A stretch of 64,000 nt of DNA, from the NCBI GenBank assembly GCA_023386955.1, contig JAEWIS010000041.1, forward strand, positions 97,066 through 161,065, in the 5' to 3' direction. Positions 1 through 10,274 of the stretch are shown piece after piece; positions within the stretch are counted from its first letter, which is position 1; every line of letters begins with the position of its first letter. The notes under the pieces were generated by a model, which was not told where the DNA came from, did not search any database, and saw only the letters and a list, made by a program, of their open reading frames with translations. Made by a program: the position numbers and the translations under genes. Origin of the DNA: Bacillota bacterium. GTDB taxonomy: Bacteria > Bacillota > Bacilli > Paenibacillales > NBRC-103111.

Positions 1-381
1 GAGAAAGCAGTCAGCATCGTCAATGCTGTTTCCCATATTTTTCAACGCGAAATCACTAACATCATGAAAGTGGATAATGTATCCATTCTGACGGAAGCCA
101 AGCTCTCCCCGGTTCCGGCGCCTGTTAGCCCTAAGCCTATGTTAAACCTTGCCCTTAGCTTAATTGTGTCTCTTATGGCTGCCGTTGGTCTGGCGTTCCT
201 GCTAGAATATCTGGATGACACGGTGAAGAGTGAAGCGGATATTGAACATCTTCTAGGTATTCCAACGTTGACTATGATCAGCAAGATGAAGCCGGAGGAT
301 CTTCAATATGAAAAAACGTCTGTTAATAAGAATGTAGGGGAAGGAGCTGCTCAGCATGCCAACGCAACCATTAACCACTAA
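1..381 (+). CDS. Wzz/CapA-type chain-length regulator, C-terminal part (5' end outside window)
   Basis: The reading frame is open from base 1, so the gene starts before the window; the first internal ATG at 64 is not a real start. The visible 126 residues hold the end of the periplasmic-type domain, the proline-rich segment PVSPKP, one transmembrane helix (around LALSLIVSLMAAVGLAFL) and a short cytoplasmic tail. This is the usual end of the Wzz/YveK/CapA family, which activates the partner tyrosine kinase and sets polymer length. It overlaps the kinase gene by 26 bases, so the two are translationally coupled, as in Bacillus epsA-epsB and staphylococcal capA-capB. Confidence 0.85.
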   Translation, partial: EKAVSIVNAVSHIFQREITNIMKVDNVSILTEAKLSPVPAPVSPKPMLNLALSLIVSLMAAVGLAFLLEYLDDTVKSEADIEHLLGIPTLTMISKMKPEDLQYEKTSVNKNVGEGAAQHANATINH

Positions 382-1060
382 CAGCAAACGTCCCATTATT
401 GCAGATGTGAACCCGAAGTCTCCCATATCCGAGGCGTACCGTACTCTCCGGACCAACATTGACTTTTCAAATATCGATGAAGAGCTGAAGACCATCATGC
501 TTACCTCTGCCGGACCCGCTGAAGGCAAATCTACGACCGCTACCAATCTGGCTGTGGTTTATGCCCAGAATGACCGGAGAGTCCTGATTGTGGATGCTGA
601 CCTGCGGAAGCCTACCATGCATCATACCTTCAACAAATCCAACAGATGGGGTCTGACCAATGTTCTCACCGGCAAAACCCTGCTGTCCGACGTCATCGCC
701 GAGACACATGTTCCCAATCTGCATGTACTTCCGTCAGGACCCATCCCGCCTAATCCTTCGGAAATCCTTGCGTCCAAACGTATGACTGCCGTTCTGGCCG
801 AGCTGCGCGGCATGTACGATCTGGTGATCGTAGACACACCTCCTGCATTGGCCGTAGCCGATGCCCAAATCATGGCCACCAAATGTGACGGAGTTATCCT
901 GGTCATCTATGCAGGCAGCACCAAGCGGGATGCCATTGTTAAGGTAAAGGCCAATATGGATCATGTGAAAGCGAATGTGATCGGCGCCGTACTGAACAAC
1001 GTGGATCGGAAATCCGGTGAAGGTTATTACTATTATTATTATGGCTCCCGTGAAGAATAG
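356..1060 (+). CDS. CpsD/CapB-type protein tyrosine kinase
   Basis: A 234-residue cytoplasmic autokinase of the BY-kinase family, which works with the membrane modulator encoded just upstream to control exopolysaccharide chain length and export. Walker A is SAGPAEGKST (residues 51-60), Walker A' is VLIVDADLRKP, and Walker B lies in LVIVDTPPA. The C-terminus carries six consecutive tyrosines (Y224-Y229), the autophosphorylation cluster of this family. The start at 356 lies inside the upstream gene. The separate modulator and kinase polypeptides are the normal Firmicutes arrangement. No phosphotyrosine phosphatase is in the window. Confidence 0.93.
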   Translation: MPTQPLTTNSKRPIIADVNPKSPISEAYRTLRTNIDFSNIDEELKTIMLTSAGPAEGKSTTATNLAVVYAQNDRRVLIVDADLRKPTMHHTFNKSNRWGLTNVLTGKTLLSDVIAETHVPNLHVLPSGPIPPNPSEILASKRMTAVLAELRGMYDLVIVDTPPALAVADAQIMATKCDGVILVIYAGSTKRDAIVKVKANMDHVKANVIGAVLNNVDRKSGEGYYYYYYGSREE

Positions 1061-1181
1061 GTTGTTCATATAAAAGACATAGTCCATTTATCATGTTTCG
1101 ACAAAAATTGATTGCAATTTGATGTAAAATTGAACCTGAGTTTATAGGAGGATGGAGCGTTAGGGAGGGAGTGGAAGCACC

Positions 1182-1874
1182 ATGAACTTGCCGGATATAA
1201 GAATCAATATGGAATATGAACAATTCTCTCCACCGGCGAGCATAGAGAAGCATATCCTGGAGAAGGGTAAAGGTTATCTGGCAATGAAGCGGACGATGGA
1301 TATTAGCGGCGCCTTAGGCGGGCTAATCCTCGCTTTACCTCTGTTCATCGGAATTGCCATTCTGAACAAGGCAGAGAATCCTTCTGCTCCGGTCTTTTAT
1401 AGACAAACGCGTGTCGGCAAGAATGGCAGGACGTTCAGCATGTTCAAATTCCGCTCTATGATAGTGGGAGCAGAAGGGCAGTTGGAGGAGCTCCGGCACC
1501 TCAACGAAGTGGAAGGAGCCATGTTCAAGATCAAGGATGATCCCCGTGTTACTAAGGTAGGGAAGTTCATCCGCAAAACAAGTATCGATGAGCTTCCTCA
1601 ATTCTGGAATGTCCTGCGTGGAGATATGAGCCTTGTTGGGCCACGTCCTCCGCTTCCGGATGAGGTTGTGGAATACAGCAACTACGATAAGCAGCGTCTT
1701 CTGGTTACCCCGGGCTGCACAGGTCTATGGCAGGTAAGCGCCCGTAACAGCGTGGGCTTCCGCGAGATGGTGGAGTTGGACCTGAAGTACATAAGAGAAC
1801 GGTCGATCAGGAAGGACCTTTCAATTATATTCCGCACCATATACGTAATGGTCAAATCGAAGGATGCATATTAA
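1182..1874 (+). CDS. Initiating undecaprenyl-phosphate sugar phosphotransferase (short, single-TM form)
   Basis: A 230-residue member of the bacterial sugar transferase family, which moves a sugar-1-phosphate onto undecaprenyl phosphate at the membrane to begin a repeat unit. One hydrophobic helix (about residues 41-63, [19 protein letters not shown]) is followed by family motifs KFRSM, a [22 protein letters not shown] block, and SLVGPRPP. It lacks the N-terminal multi-helix and Rossmann-like parts of the WbaP-type enzyme at 39,686, so the window has two different initiating transferases. The stop codon TAA overlaps the next upstream ATG by one base. The donor sugar cannot be read from sequence. 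Confidence 0.9.
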   Translation: MNLPDIRINMEYEQFSPPASIEKHILEKGKGYLAMKRTMDISGALGGLILALPLFIGIAILNKAENPSAPVFYRQTRVGKNGRTFSMFKFRSMIVGAEGQLEELRHLNEVEGAMFKIKDDPRVTKVGKFIRKTSIDELPQFWNVLRGDMSLVGPRPPLPDEVVEYSNYDKQRLLVTPGCTGLWQVSARNSVGFREMVELDLKYIRERSIRKDLSIIFRTIYVMVKSKDAY

Positions 1875-1897
1875 TGATTCGAATGATAGGAGAGAGC

Positions 1898-2977
1898 ATG
1901 TTGAAGAAAGCACTCATAACTGGCATTACAGGTCAGGACGGCGCCTACCTTGCAGAATTTTTGTTGGAAAAGGGATATATCGTACACGGTGTCAAGAGAC
2001 GTTCCTCATCCTTTAATACCGGCCGGATCGATCATTTATACCAGGATCCTCATGAAGAGGATGTCCGCTTCATTCTCCATTATGGAGACTTGACGGACTC
2101 CACTAATCTTATACGTATAATCCAAGAGGTGCAGCCGGACGAGATCTATAATCTGGCGGCCCAAAGCCACGTGGCTGTTTCCTTCGAAACGCCGGAATAC
2201 ACTGCGAATGCGGATGGAATCGGAACCTTGCGGCTTTTGGAGGCTATCCGTATTCTGGGTTTGGAAAAGAAGACGAAGCTGTATCAAGCCTCCACAAGTG
2301 AACTATATGGGCTTGTTCAGGAAACTCCCCAGAAGGAAACCACCCCATTTTACCCCAGAAGTCCTTATGCCGCCGCTAAGCTTTACGCTTACTGGATTAC
2401 AGTGAATTACCGGGAAGCATACGGCATGTATGCCTGCAATGGTATTCTGTTTAACCATGAATCTCCACTTCGGGGAGAAACCTTCGTTACCCGCAAGATT
2501 ACCCGGGCAGTAGCCAGGATTCATCTGGGAGTGCAGGATAAATTGTACTTGGGCAATCTGGATGCGAAGAGGGATTGGGGCTATGCGAAGGACTACGTGG
2601 AAGCCATGTGGCTGATGCTTCAACAGGAGGAGCCGCAGGATTTCGTTATCTCCACCGGGGAAACTCACTCCGTCAGAGAGTTCGTGGAGCACGCCTTTGC
2701 CAGATTGGGCCACAGCATAGAATGGCAAGGCCATGGTGTGGAAGAGGTTGGAGTAGATAAGAATACAGGCAAGGTGGTTGTAGCTGTGGATCCGGAATAT
2801 TTCCGTCCTACGGAAGTGGAGCTGCTCTTGGGAGATTGCAGCAAAGCCAAGAAAGTATTAGGGTGGGAACCCAAAGTGACCTTCGAAGGCTTGGTCCACA
2901 TGATGATCGATGCGGATGTGGAGGAAGCACAGAAGGAAATTGCAACCAACACACATCAAATCCGCTGTGGGGTATAA
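1898..2977 (+). CDS. gmd: GDP-mannose 4,6-dehydratase
   Basis: Converts GDP-D-mannose to GDP-4-dehydro-6-deoxy-D-mannose, the first step to GDP-L-fucose. It is an extended short-chain dehydrogenase: glycine-rich TGITGQDG (residues 8-15), the family signature [15 protein letters not shown], active-site STSELYG, and the YxxxK pair (Y157, K161) in SPYAAAK. An in-frame ATG at 1874 overlaps the previous stop, but a strong AGGAGA at 1889-1894 lies just before the ATG at 1898, and residues after 1898 match the usual MxKKALITG beginning, so I place the start there. Length 359 is normal. It is followed six bases later by fcl. Confidence 0.95.
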   Translation: MLKKALITGITGQDGAYLAEFLLEKGYIVHGVKRRSSSFNTGRIDHLYQDPHEEDVRFILHYGDLTDSTNLIRIIQEVQPDEIYNLAAQSHVAVSFETPEYTANADGIGTLRLLEAIRILGLEKKTKLYQASTSELYGLVQETPQKETTPFYPRSPYAAAKLYAYWITVNYREAYGMYACNGILFNHESPLRGETFVTRKITRAVARIHLGVQDKLYLGNLDAKRDWGYAKDYVEAMWLMLQQEEPQDFVISTGETHSVREFVEHAFARLGHSIEWQGHGVEEVGVDKNTGKVVVAVDPEYFRPTEVELLLGDCSKAKKVLGWEPKVTFEGLVHMMIDADVEEAQKEIATNTHQIRCGV

Positions 2978-2983
2978 ACGACA

Positions 2984-3922
2984 ATGAATATCCATGACAA
3001 AATATATATAGCCGGGCACAGGGGATTGGTGGGATCCGCCATCCTCCGGCACTTGGAAGCGGGCGGGTACACCAATCTGGTGTACCGGACCAGCCAGGAG
3101 CTTGATCTGAGGAATACACAAGAGGTTAATGCCTTCTTTGAAGACGAGAAGCCCGATTATGTTTTCTTGGCTGCAGCCAAGGTTGGCGGTATTGTAGCCA
3201 ACAACTCATATCCTGCAGACTTCATCCGGGATAATCTGATGATTCAAACGAATGTGATTGATGCTGCCTACCGCACAGGGGTGAAGAAGCTTCTGTTTCT
3301 GGGCAGCACTTGTATTTATCCGAAGCATGCGCCTCAGCCGATGCGAGAAGAGTATCTCCTCACTGGAGAGCTGGAGCCTACCAATGAACCTTATGCCATC
3401 GCCAAAATTGCCGGAATCAAGATGTGCCAATCCTATAACCGGCAATACGGTACGAATTTCATTTCCGTCATGCCCACCAATCTGTATGGGCCCAATGATA
3501 ACTTCGACTTGGAAACCTCTCATGTTCTCCCGGCATTGATTCGGAAGTTCCATGAAGCCAAGGCGAATAACGCGCCGTATGTGGAAATTTGGGGCACAGG
3601 CACACCGCGGCGGGAATTCCTTCATTCGGATGATATGGCAGATGCGTGTGTGTATCTGATGCAGAACTACAACAGTAGTGAAATCGTAAATATTGGTGTC
3701 GGCGAAGATATTTCTATTGCAGAGCTGGCTGAGGTCATCCGGACAACGGTTCAATACACTGGGGAAATCCAGTATGACACAAGTAAACCGGATGGAACCC
3801 CGAGGAAACTGGTAGATGTAAGTCGGATCAACGATTTAGGGTGGAAGGCAAGAATCACTCTCAGGGAAGGTATTGCCTCAACCTATCGTGAGTTTCTTGA
3901 TCATACTCAAGTTAAAATGTGA
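2984..3922 (+). CDS. fcl: GDP-L-fucose synthase
   Basis: Bifunctional epimerase-reductase that turns the Gmd product into GDP-L-fucose. It shows the nucleotide-binding GHRGLVGS (residues 11-18), the family-specific [14 protein letters not shown] around residue 107, and catalytic Y137 and K141 in EPYAIAK. Length 312 is normal. It directly follows gmd, so the pair supplies GDP-fucose for this locus. Base composition changes sharply just after its stop: the next 8 kb are much richer in A and T. Confidence 0.95.
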   Translation: MNIHDKIYIAGHRGLVGSAILRHLEAGGYTNLVYRTSQELDLRNTQEVNAFFEDEKPDYVFLAAAKVGGIVANNSYPADFIRDNLMIQTNVIDAAYRTGVKKLLFLGSTCIYPKHAPQPMREEYLLTGELEPTNEPYAIAKIAGIKMCQSYNRQYGTNFISVMPTNLYGPNDNFDLETSHVLPALIRKFHEAKANNAPYVEIWGTGTPRREFLHSDDMADACVYLMQNYNSSEIVNIGVGEDISIAELAEVIRTTVQYTGEIQYDTSKPDGTPRKLVDVSRINDLGWKARITLREGIASTYREFLDHTQVKM

Positions 3923-3940
3923 AAATGTGGTGTTAAAAAA

Positions 3941-4765
3941 ATGAATATTTCAAATGCTGCAATCCTTACTGAATTTGGTCAAGGTAATAAAATTCAAAGT
4001 AGTGCTAGCAAGCAAATACTAGATAAATCATTAATACCGAAATGTAATATTCTTGGAGTTGGTATTGCAGCAATCAATATGAAATGGCTAATAGAATATT
4101 TGAGTGAAAATATTATTGATTTATCAGGAGAATATATAGTTGTCTCTAATGTTCATACAATGGTTATGAGCTATGAAGACCCTTCATATTGCGAAATCCA
4201 AAATAATGCCTTTTTAGCCATTCCCGATGGTGGCCCGTTAAGTACAATTGGAAGAAAACGTGGATTTCAACACATAGACAGAACTACTGGACCTGATTTA
4301 ATGGATGAGGTTTTTAAAATTTCCGTTGAAAATAAACACACACATTACTTTTACGGTTCTACTAACGAAACGTTAAACAGTTTAAAAATAACTTTAGAAG
4401 AAAAATACCCTGGAATCATAATTAAAGGAATGTGTAGTCCTCCATTTCGTCAATTAACGGATGAAGAAAATTCGGAGGTGACGATCAATATTAATAAAGT
4501 ATCTCCCGATTTTATCTGGGTGGGGTTAGGAGCACCTAAACAAGAAAAGTGGATGGCAGCCAATCAAGGAAAAGTAAATGGTTTAATGATTGGTGTTGGA
4601 GCAGGGTTTGACTATTTCGCTGGAAAAATACGTAGAGCACCTATGTGGATGCAAAGAAACAACTTGGAGTGGCTATACCGACTTTTGCAAGATCCTAAAC
4701 GATTATTTATCCGATATTTACGTACGAATCCAAAATTCCTTTGGTTAATTGCAAGAGGAAAGTAA
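3941..4765 (+). CDS. WecG/TagA/CpsF-family glycosyltransferase
   Basis: A 274-residue GT26-family enzyme, which usually adds an N-acetyl-mannosamine-type or related sugar to the lipid-linked primer. Supporting motifs are NILGVGIAAINM near residue 35, VHTMVMSYEDP, the PDGGPLSTIGRKRG segment, and VGLGAPKQEKWMA and GVGAGFDYFAGKIRRAP near the end. An N-terminal stretch of about 30 residues precedes the usual core; no better start is available and the ribosome binding site is poor. This is the first gene of the AT-rich cassette. Its probable substrate is the product of the sugar transferase at 1,182 (inference). Confidence 0.88.
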   Translation: MNISNAAILTEFGQGNKIQSSASKQILDKSLIPKCNILGVGIAAINMKWLIEYLSENIIDLSGEYIVVSNVHTMVMSYEDPSYCEIQNNAFLAIPDGGPLSTIGRKRGFQHIDRTTGPDLMDEVFKISVENKHTHYFYGSTNETLNSLKITLEEKYPGIIIKGMCSPPFRQLTDEENSEVTININKVSPDFIWVGLGAPKQEKWMAANQGKVNGLMIGVGAGFDYFAGKIRRAPMWMQRNNLEWLYRLLQDPKRLFIRYLRTNPKFLWLIARGK

Positions 4766-4785
4766 TACTAGGGGCTGGGGATGAT

Positions 4786-5967
4786 ATGAAAAGAGAAGAA
4801 AAACCTACGGTTTTAATTGTTCACAACTACTATCAATTTCCTGGTGGAGAAGATACAGTTGTTGAAAATGAAAAAAAAAATCTAGAAGATAACGGACATA
4901 AAGTATTTTTATATACAAGGAGTAACTCAGAACTTAAAACTTTTAAGGGATGGAAGAAATTACTCCTCCCTTTCAACACAATTTTTTCGATAAAAACGTA
5001 CATGCAAGTTTCCAAAATAATAAAAACAAAAAATATTGATATTATTCACGTTCATAATACATTAAATTTGATTAGTCCATCTGTTTATTATGCAGCCTTT
5101 TATCATAAAATTCCAGTAGTGCAAACTATTCATAATTTTAGATTGTTGTGTCCAGCTGCAACTTTTTATAGAAGCCAAAGAATTTGTGAAGACTGTATAG
5201 ATAAGGGCCTAGGAAATGCCATCAAATATAAATGCTACCGAAATAGTAGGATACAGACTCTAGCATGTGTAATTAATTTATACATTCACCGAATGCTAGG
5301 AACCTATAAAAAGTTAAACTATATATGCCTTACTGATTTTAATAAATCGAAGCTATTAAAGTTTAGTGGAATTAATGAAAATCGAATTTTTATTAAGCCA
5401 AACTTTGTTGTCGAAAATCATTGGCAAGTTGTTCCTTACAAAAGTAGAAAAAATCAATTTGTATTTGCAGGACGCATAGATGATATAAAGGGTATAAAAA
5501 CTTTATTAGTAGCATGGAAAAAGATGGGTAATTTAAATTCGGAATTAATTATATGTGGGTCAGGACCACAAGAAAAATGGTGCCAAAATTATATTAATGA
5601 AAATAAAATGGAAAATGTGAAAATGCTTGGGTTTGTTTCTAACCAAGAGGTTAAGCAAATAATTTCAAATTCAAAGGCGGTGATATTTCCCACTCAATGG
5701 TACGAGGGATTTCCTATGGTAATTGTAGAAGCTTATTCTGTAGGAACTCCTGTGATTGGATCAGACATTGGAAATGTTAATAGTTTAATAATAGATCACT
5801 TAACAGGACATAAATTTAAACACAATTCGCCTGATGCATTAGTTGAAGCTGTGGAAAAGATTGGAGATATGGTAGACTCAACAAAGAAAAATCATGAGAA
5901 AAACTATACTTCAGAAAAAAACTATAATTTTCTTTTAAAAATTTATTTAGACCTATTAAGGCAATAG
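4786..5967 (+). CDS. Glycosyltransferase family 4 with cysteine cluster
   Basis: A 393-residue GT-B enzyme. The N-terminal domain begins TVLIVHNYYQFPGGED. A middle segment with CPAATFYRSQRICEDC contains paired cysteines typical of a GT4 subgroup. The C-terminal donor-binding domain has FAGRIDDIKGI, GSGPQE and the E-x7-E-like segment in PTQWYEGFPMVIVEAYSVG. The open frame reaches back to a TTG inside the preceding gene, but the ATG at 4786 fits the start of the conserved domain. It probably adds a sugar to the repeat unit on the cytoplasmic face; donor and linkage are unknown. Confidence 0.85.
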   Translation: MKREEKPTVLIVHNYYQFPGGEDTVVENEKKNLEDNGHKVFLYTRSNSELKTFKGWKKLLLPFNTIFSIKTYMQVSKIIKTKNIDIIHVHNTLNLISPSVYYAAFYHKIPVVQTIHNFRLLCPAATFYRSQRICEDCIDKGLGNAIKYKCYRNSRIQTLACVINLYIHRMLGTYKKLNYICLTDFNKSKLLKFSGINENRIFIKPNFVVENHWQVVPYKSRKNQFVFAGRIDDIKGIKTLLVAWKKMGNLNSELIICGSGPQEKWCQNYINENKMENVKMLGFVSNQEVKQIISNSKAVIFPTQWYEGFPMVIVEAYSVGTPVIGSDIGNVNSLIIDHLTGHKFKHNSPDALVEAVEKIGDMVDSTKKNHEKNYTSEKNYNFLLKIYLDLLRQ

Positions 5968-6012
5968 TGATGGTAATTCATTTGATAATTAAATTTTTGG
6001 AGAGAATATATT

Positions 6013-6837
6013 ATGAATGTAGTTGTTGTTCTAACCTGTTACAATCGAAAAGAAAAAACAGAAAGATGTATAAATCAATTGTTAAAAAGTAACTTAAACA
6101 TCTCATTTGTAATTTCAGACGATGGTAGTAATGATGGTACTGTAGAGATGTTAAGGCAGAAGCAAAAAGAATATAAAATAATAATTTTACATGGAACAGG
6201 AGATATGTATTATTCAGGTGGTATGCGAATGGCCTTAGGCTATATATTAGAGAATAAAGCTTGTTTCCAAGAATACGACTATCTTTTGTTGGTAAATGAT
6301 GATGTATATTTTTTTGAGGATAGTATTGTTGCAATGATTAAACAAAGCCAAGGTAAAGGTAATACTGTTATTATTGGCGCAACGGCAAACGAAGATGGTA
6401 CGCAAAGTTATGGAGGCATCAAATATAATAACGCGGGTATTAATTACAGAAAAGTAGATATTACTGAAAGTAATTTAGAATGTGATACATTTAATGCTAA
6501 TGCTGTACTAATACCTTATAGCACTTTTTTAAAATGCGGAAATTTTGACAATCGTTATTTACATAGCCTAGGCGATTTTGATTATGGGTTGAATATAAAA
6601 AGGCAAGGATTTAAAATGTATTCATCAGAGGGGTATATTGGCTTATGTGATAATAATGAAATTAATAATACATATCTGGATAGGAATTTGAAAACTAAAA
6701 CTAGAATTTTATTAAAAGAAAACCCTAAAGGAGCTCCATTTAGGCCTTGGTTTTATTTTTTGAGAAAGAATTTTGGTTTATCTACTGCTATTCTTCGTTC
6801 AATAACACCATATATTAAAATCTTTCTAAAAATGTAA
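6013..6837 (+). CDS. Glycosyltransferase family 2
   Basis: A 274-residue GT-A enzyme. The start VVVLTCYNRKEKTERCI, the ISDDGSNDGT acidic motif near residue 37 and LVNDDVYFF (DxD-type) near residue 97 identify the fold. A GGAGAG sequence is well placed before the ATG. It lies between a GT4 gene and the polymerase gene and probably extends the repeat unit. The sugar donor cannot be assigned. Confidence 0.88.
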   Translation: MNVVVVLTCYNRKEKTERCINQLLKSNLNISFVISDDGSNDGTVEMLRQKQKEYKIIILHGTGDMYYSGGMRMALGYILENKACFQEYDYLLLVNDDVYFFEDSIVAMIKQSQGKGNTVIIGATANEDGTQSYGGIKYNNAGINYRKVDITESNLECDTFNANAVLIPYSTFLKCGNFDNRYLHSLGDFDYGLNIKRQGFKMYSSEGYIGLCDNNEINNTYLDRNLKTKTRILLKENPKGAPFRPWFYFLRKNFGLSTAILRSITPYIKIFLKM

Positions 6838-6848
6838 TGGAGAAAAAT

Positions 6849-8105
6849 ATGAAGAGTACAACGGTAGTAAGCAATAAGGGGCTAATTAAATTATTATTTA
6901 TTAACATACTTTTTTTTTACCCGATTATTATTGATTACAAATATTCGGATCTTCAAAATATAATTATTGGTATATTAATGGTAATATCCTTCTTTATGCT
7001 TCTTAATCTATTAAGAAATGCTAAATTGAGCAATGAGATTCTATGTATTGCAGCTTTTGAGTTTATTTTGTTTTTAACTTCTTTAATTAATTTCAACTTA
7101 ATGTCAGGTTATGATTTCTTGATTTATACTAAGTATATGATTTTTACACTTGGATTTGTAGCTTTTATAGAAGGATTTTTAAAAAGAAGACCAAGATTAT
7201 TTTTAAAGTCAATTATCTTAGTACTTACTGTATTAATAATTATTAATTTTTTACTTTTGATTAGATATCCTAATGGACTATACCAAGCTTCAAACAATTA
7301 CAGCATTTATGAATACTCTTTTAATATAGATAATGCCATACATTTTTTAGGACATAGAAATAATGTTGTTATGTATTTATTCCCAAATTTGTTTTGTTCA
7401 TTTTTATATTACAAAATTTACGGCATGAAAAATTTGAAAATAATTTTTATATTTTTGATCGTTTTTATAGAATCTATAATGATAAAATCTGCAACTTGTT
7501 TAGTAGGTTGTCTATTGTTTACAGGGTATGTAATGTTGTTTGAAACAAAAAAGAGAAATAATCTTGAAAGAGTTATCTCCAAAATCATTAACATTAAAAA
7601 TGTCTTAATCATTACTCTTACATTATATATATTTGTTGTTGTTTTTCGTTTTCAAGAAGTTTTTTCTTATCTTTTAATTGATTTATTACAAAGAGATATT
7701 AATTTAACTGGAAGAACTACTATATGGGATATGGCGTTTCAATTGATTATGGAATCTCCTGTTTGGGGATATGGTACTCATAATTCTGGAGCAATAATAT
7801 TCTCATCTTATAAAGAATGGTACGCCCACAATTTTATTTTAGATATTTTGCTCCAAGGTGGAGTATTGGCCTTAATTCCTTTTATTTCTTATCTCGGAAT
7901 TATAGCAAAAAAAATGTCAGTTAGAAGGAATGAAGTAGGCAACAGAATATGTACTTGGGCAATCTTCGTAATATTGATAATTAGTATGACTGAGAGTTAT
8001 ATTCATTATTTTGGTTTTTGGCTTGTTTTTATAGTTGCTTATAATTATGAAAATATACTAAATTCAAAGAACATAACTGAGAAATCAAACTTTAATATTA
8101 TTTAA
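6849..8105 (+). CDS. Wzy-type polysaccharide polymerase (O-antigen polymerase/ligase fold)
   Basis: A roughly 418-residue protein with about ten to twelve hydrophobic segments. In the C-terminal half a large outside loop contains GRTTIWDMAFQ and SPVWGYGTHNSG followed by WYAHNFILDILLQGG, the pattern of the Wzy_C/O-antigen ligase family. In a locus with a flippase (10,275) and a Wzz-kinase pair, this is the expected repeat-unit polymerase. An ATG at 6837 overlaps the previous stop; the ATG at 6849 has GGAGA just before it and is preferred. Confidence 0.85.
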   Translation: MKSTTVVSNKGLIKLLFINILFFYPIIIDYKYSDLQNIIIGILMVISFFMLLNLLRNAKLSNEILCIAAFEFILFLTSLINFNLMSGYDFLIYTKYMIFTLGFVAFIEGFLKRRPRLFLKSIILVLTVLIIINFLLLIRYPNGLYQASNNYSIYEYSFNIDNAIHFLGHRNNVVMYLFPNLFCSFLYYKIYGMKNLKIIFIFLIVFIESIMIKSATCLVGCLLFTGYVMLFETKKRNNLERVISKIINIKNVLIITLTLYIFVVVFRFQEVFSYLLIDLLQRDINLTGRTTIWDMAFQLIMESPVWGYGTHNSGAIIFSSYKEWYAHNFILDILLQGGVLALIPFISYLGIIAKKMSVRRNEVGNRICTWAIFVILIISMTESYIHYFGFWLVFIVAYNYENILNSKNITEKSNFNII

Positions 8106-8149
8106 CTGCTGCAAAAATTTGAAATATTTTCGCTTAGGATGTGCATAAA

Positions 8150-9259
8150 ATGAATCTAGCAATAGTTAGATTATACTGTGGTTCATCTGGTAAAGAAGGG
8201 TTTTATAACATGCAGGAATTAGGCTTAGCTCGAGAATTCGAAGCTTTAAATATTTCAACGTTTATATTCATTCTAGAAAAAAAAATCAAGTCATTAATAG
8301 AAAAAAAAATTTCAAATAAAATTACTATCGTATATATACCTTGTGTTTCGCTAGGGAGCCATGGGGTTTTTAATTGTAAATTTTTAAAAAAGTATAAAAT
8401 AGATATAGTTCATTTATTAGGTGACAATCAATTTTTTGTTTCAAAAGTTATCAAATTTTGTAAATTTAATAATATCTATATTTATAATTACATTGGTACT
8501 ATAGGGAGTAGTAAAAATAAAAATATTATTTCATCATTTTTACTGAAAATGATTAAAAAAAGAAATATTAAACTATTCAAAAAAATCCCTACGTATGCAA
8601 AAAATCCAACAATAAAATCAGAACTAGAAAAAGAAGGAGTAATTAATGTAAAGTTAGCTCCAGTCGCTTTAGATTATAGAGAAGTACCATATATAACGGA
8701 AGATAAAACTTCTCTAAGAAAAAAATTAGATTTGCCGTTAGAAAAGCATATGATCCTATTTATTGGAAGGTTAGAGCATTATAAGAAGCCTTTTGATGCA
8801 ATACATCTTATGGAGAAACTAAACTCCAATTTTGTTCTTGTTATAATTGGAGATGGTTCTTTACTTAATCAATTGAAGTTCAACACACAAGATTTTTTGA
8901 AAGATCGAATATATTTCACAGGAAGTATTCCTAATAAAGAAATTCATTATTATTTGAAAACAGCAGATTATTTCATTAACTTTAACCAAGATGAAATATT
9001 TGGGATGGCAATTCTGGAAGCCATGTATCACAATTGTACTGTTATTGCTAAACATGCACCTGGACCGGATTTTATCATAGAAAATGGTAGAGATGGTTAT
9101 TTAGTTAATTCAATAGAAGAAATGGTTGATATAATCACAAACAACAAAAAAATTGGTTTAAATGTTGCGTATGAAAAGGTATGCAATAATTTTCTGTGGA
9201 AGCAAACGGTATCGATTTTTTATAATGACATTTCAAAATTTTTGGGGGGAAGTCGATGA
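8150..9259 (+). CDS. Glycosyltransferase family 4
   Basis: A 369-residue GT-B enzyme. The donor-binding C-terminal domain shows ILFIGRLEHYKKPFDAI, VIIGDGSL and the segment NFNQDEIFGMAILEAMYHN, then AKHAPGPDFI. The N-terminal half is less conserved and very lysine- and asparagine-rich, in line with the AT-rich composition. An earlier in-frame GTG exists at 8141; the ATG at 8150 with AGGA upstream is preferred. Overlaps the next gene by 4 bases (ATGA). Confidence 0.85.
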   Translation: MNLAIVRLYCGSSGKEGFYNMQELGLAREFEALNISTFIFILEKKIKSLIEKKISNKITIVYIPCVSLGSHGVFNCKFLKKYKIDIVHLLGDNQFFVSKVIKFCKFNNIYIYNYIGTIGSSKNKNIISSFLLKMIKKRNIKLFKKIPTYAKNPTIKSELEKEGVINVKLAPVALDYREVPYITEDKTSLRKKLDLPLEKHMILFIGRLEHYKKPFDAIHLMEKLNSNFVLVIIGDGSLLNQLKFNTQDFLKDRIYFTGSIPNKEIHYYLKTADYFINFNQDEIFGMAILEAMYHNCTVIAKHAPGPDFIIENGRDGYLVNSIEEMVDIITNNKKIGLNVAYEKVCNNFLWKQTVSIFYNDISKFLGGSR

Positions 9260-10236
9260 ACAAAATTGGAATGGTAGCATTTTACTTTGGAAAACTACCG
9301 AATTACTTTAGTTTATGGCTTAAATCCGCAGAGTTAAATGTGAATATTGATTTTTTATTATTTATTGATGATAAAAGCTATCAATCCTACCCTCAAAATG
9401 TTTATGTACACTATACATCATTTGTTGAAATCGTGGAAAAGACAAGTTCATTATTTGACTTTCCCATTAATTTAACAAGACCTTATAAATTTTGCGACTA
9501 TAGACCTGCATTCGGATACATATTTGAAAGAGAATTAAAAGGATATGATTATTGGGGAACTGTTGATCTTGATATTATAATGGGAAATATCAATAAGTTT
9601 ATAACTAATGAAATTCTCGAGAAATATGATAGAATTTTAACAAGAGATCACTTCACAATCTATAGAAATAGTCTAGAGATAAACAGAAGGTTTATGAGTC
9701 CCTCTCAATTTTATGGATTAAACTATAAAATAGTATTTTCTTCTCCTAAAATATTTGCTTTTGGAGAAAGGAAAGACTATGGAGTTTATCATATATGGAA
9801 ACAAAATGGATGGGAGATGTACGATGAACCAATTGTTGCTGATATTAATTATAAATATTACCGCTTTAAAGTAAATGACTGTCGAGGGTTTGAACGTACT
9901 CAATCAAATAAACAAATATTTGTTTGGAATAGCTTATCAAATAATGGCATTTTGACTCAGTATAGTGAGAAAAATGGGAAGGTGTTTAAAAAAGAATTCA
10001 TGTATATTCATCTTCAAAAAAGAGAAATAAAGCTTTTCGTTTATAAAGACTTAAATGCTTATATAATTTCTCCACGCGGTATTTTTATGTATGCTATTGA
10101 AAATATTGATAGTAAGATTATAAATTCATATATGGAAAAAAATGCATGGATTCGTGAAATACAGCACTATCTCTCACGAGTTAAAATAAAATTCAAAAAA
10201 AAGTTAATTAGTACCCTTGGGAATCTAGAAAAATAA
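9256..10236 (+). CDS. DUF6625-like putative glycosyltransferase
   Basis: A 326-residue protein resembling the DUF6625 group found in O-antigen and capsule loci. Visible marks are KIGMVAFYFGKLPNYF at the start, FLLFIDD, the aromatic RPYKFCDYRPAFGYIF segment and the acidic WGTVDLDIIMGNI, which looks like a DxD sugar-nucleotide site. The gene is coupled to its neighbours by an ATGA overlap. The role as a sugar transferase is an inference from the motif and the locus; no donor is known. Confidence 0.65.
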   Translation: MNKIGMVAFYFGKLPNYFSLWLKSAELNVNIDFLLFIDDKSYQSYPQNVYVHYTSFVEIVEKTSSLFDFPINLTRPYKFCDYRPAFGYIFERELKGYDYWGTVDLDIIMGNINKFITNEILEKYDRILTRDHFTIYRNSLEINRRFMSPSQFYGLNYKIVFSSPKIFAFGERKDYGVYHIWKQNGWEMYDEPIVADINYKYYRFKVNDCRGFERTQSNKQIFVWNSLSNNGILTQYSEKNGKVFKKEFMYIHLQKREIKLFVYKDLNAYIISPRGIFMYAIENIDSKIINSYMEKNAWIREIQHYLSRVKIKFKKKLISTLGNLEK

Positions 10237-10274
10237 ACATAAAATTGAGATTTCAATAAGAATAGGATTTCATT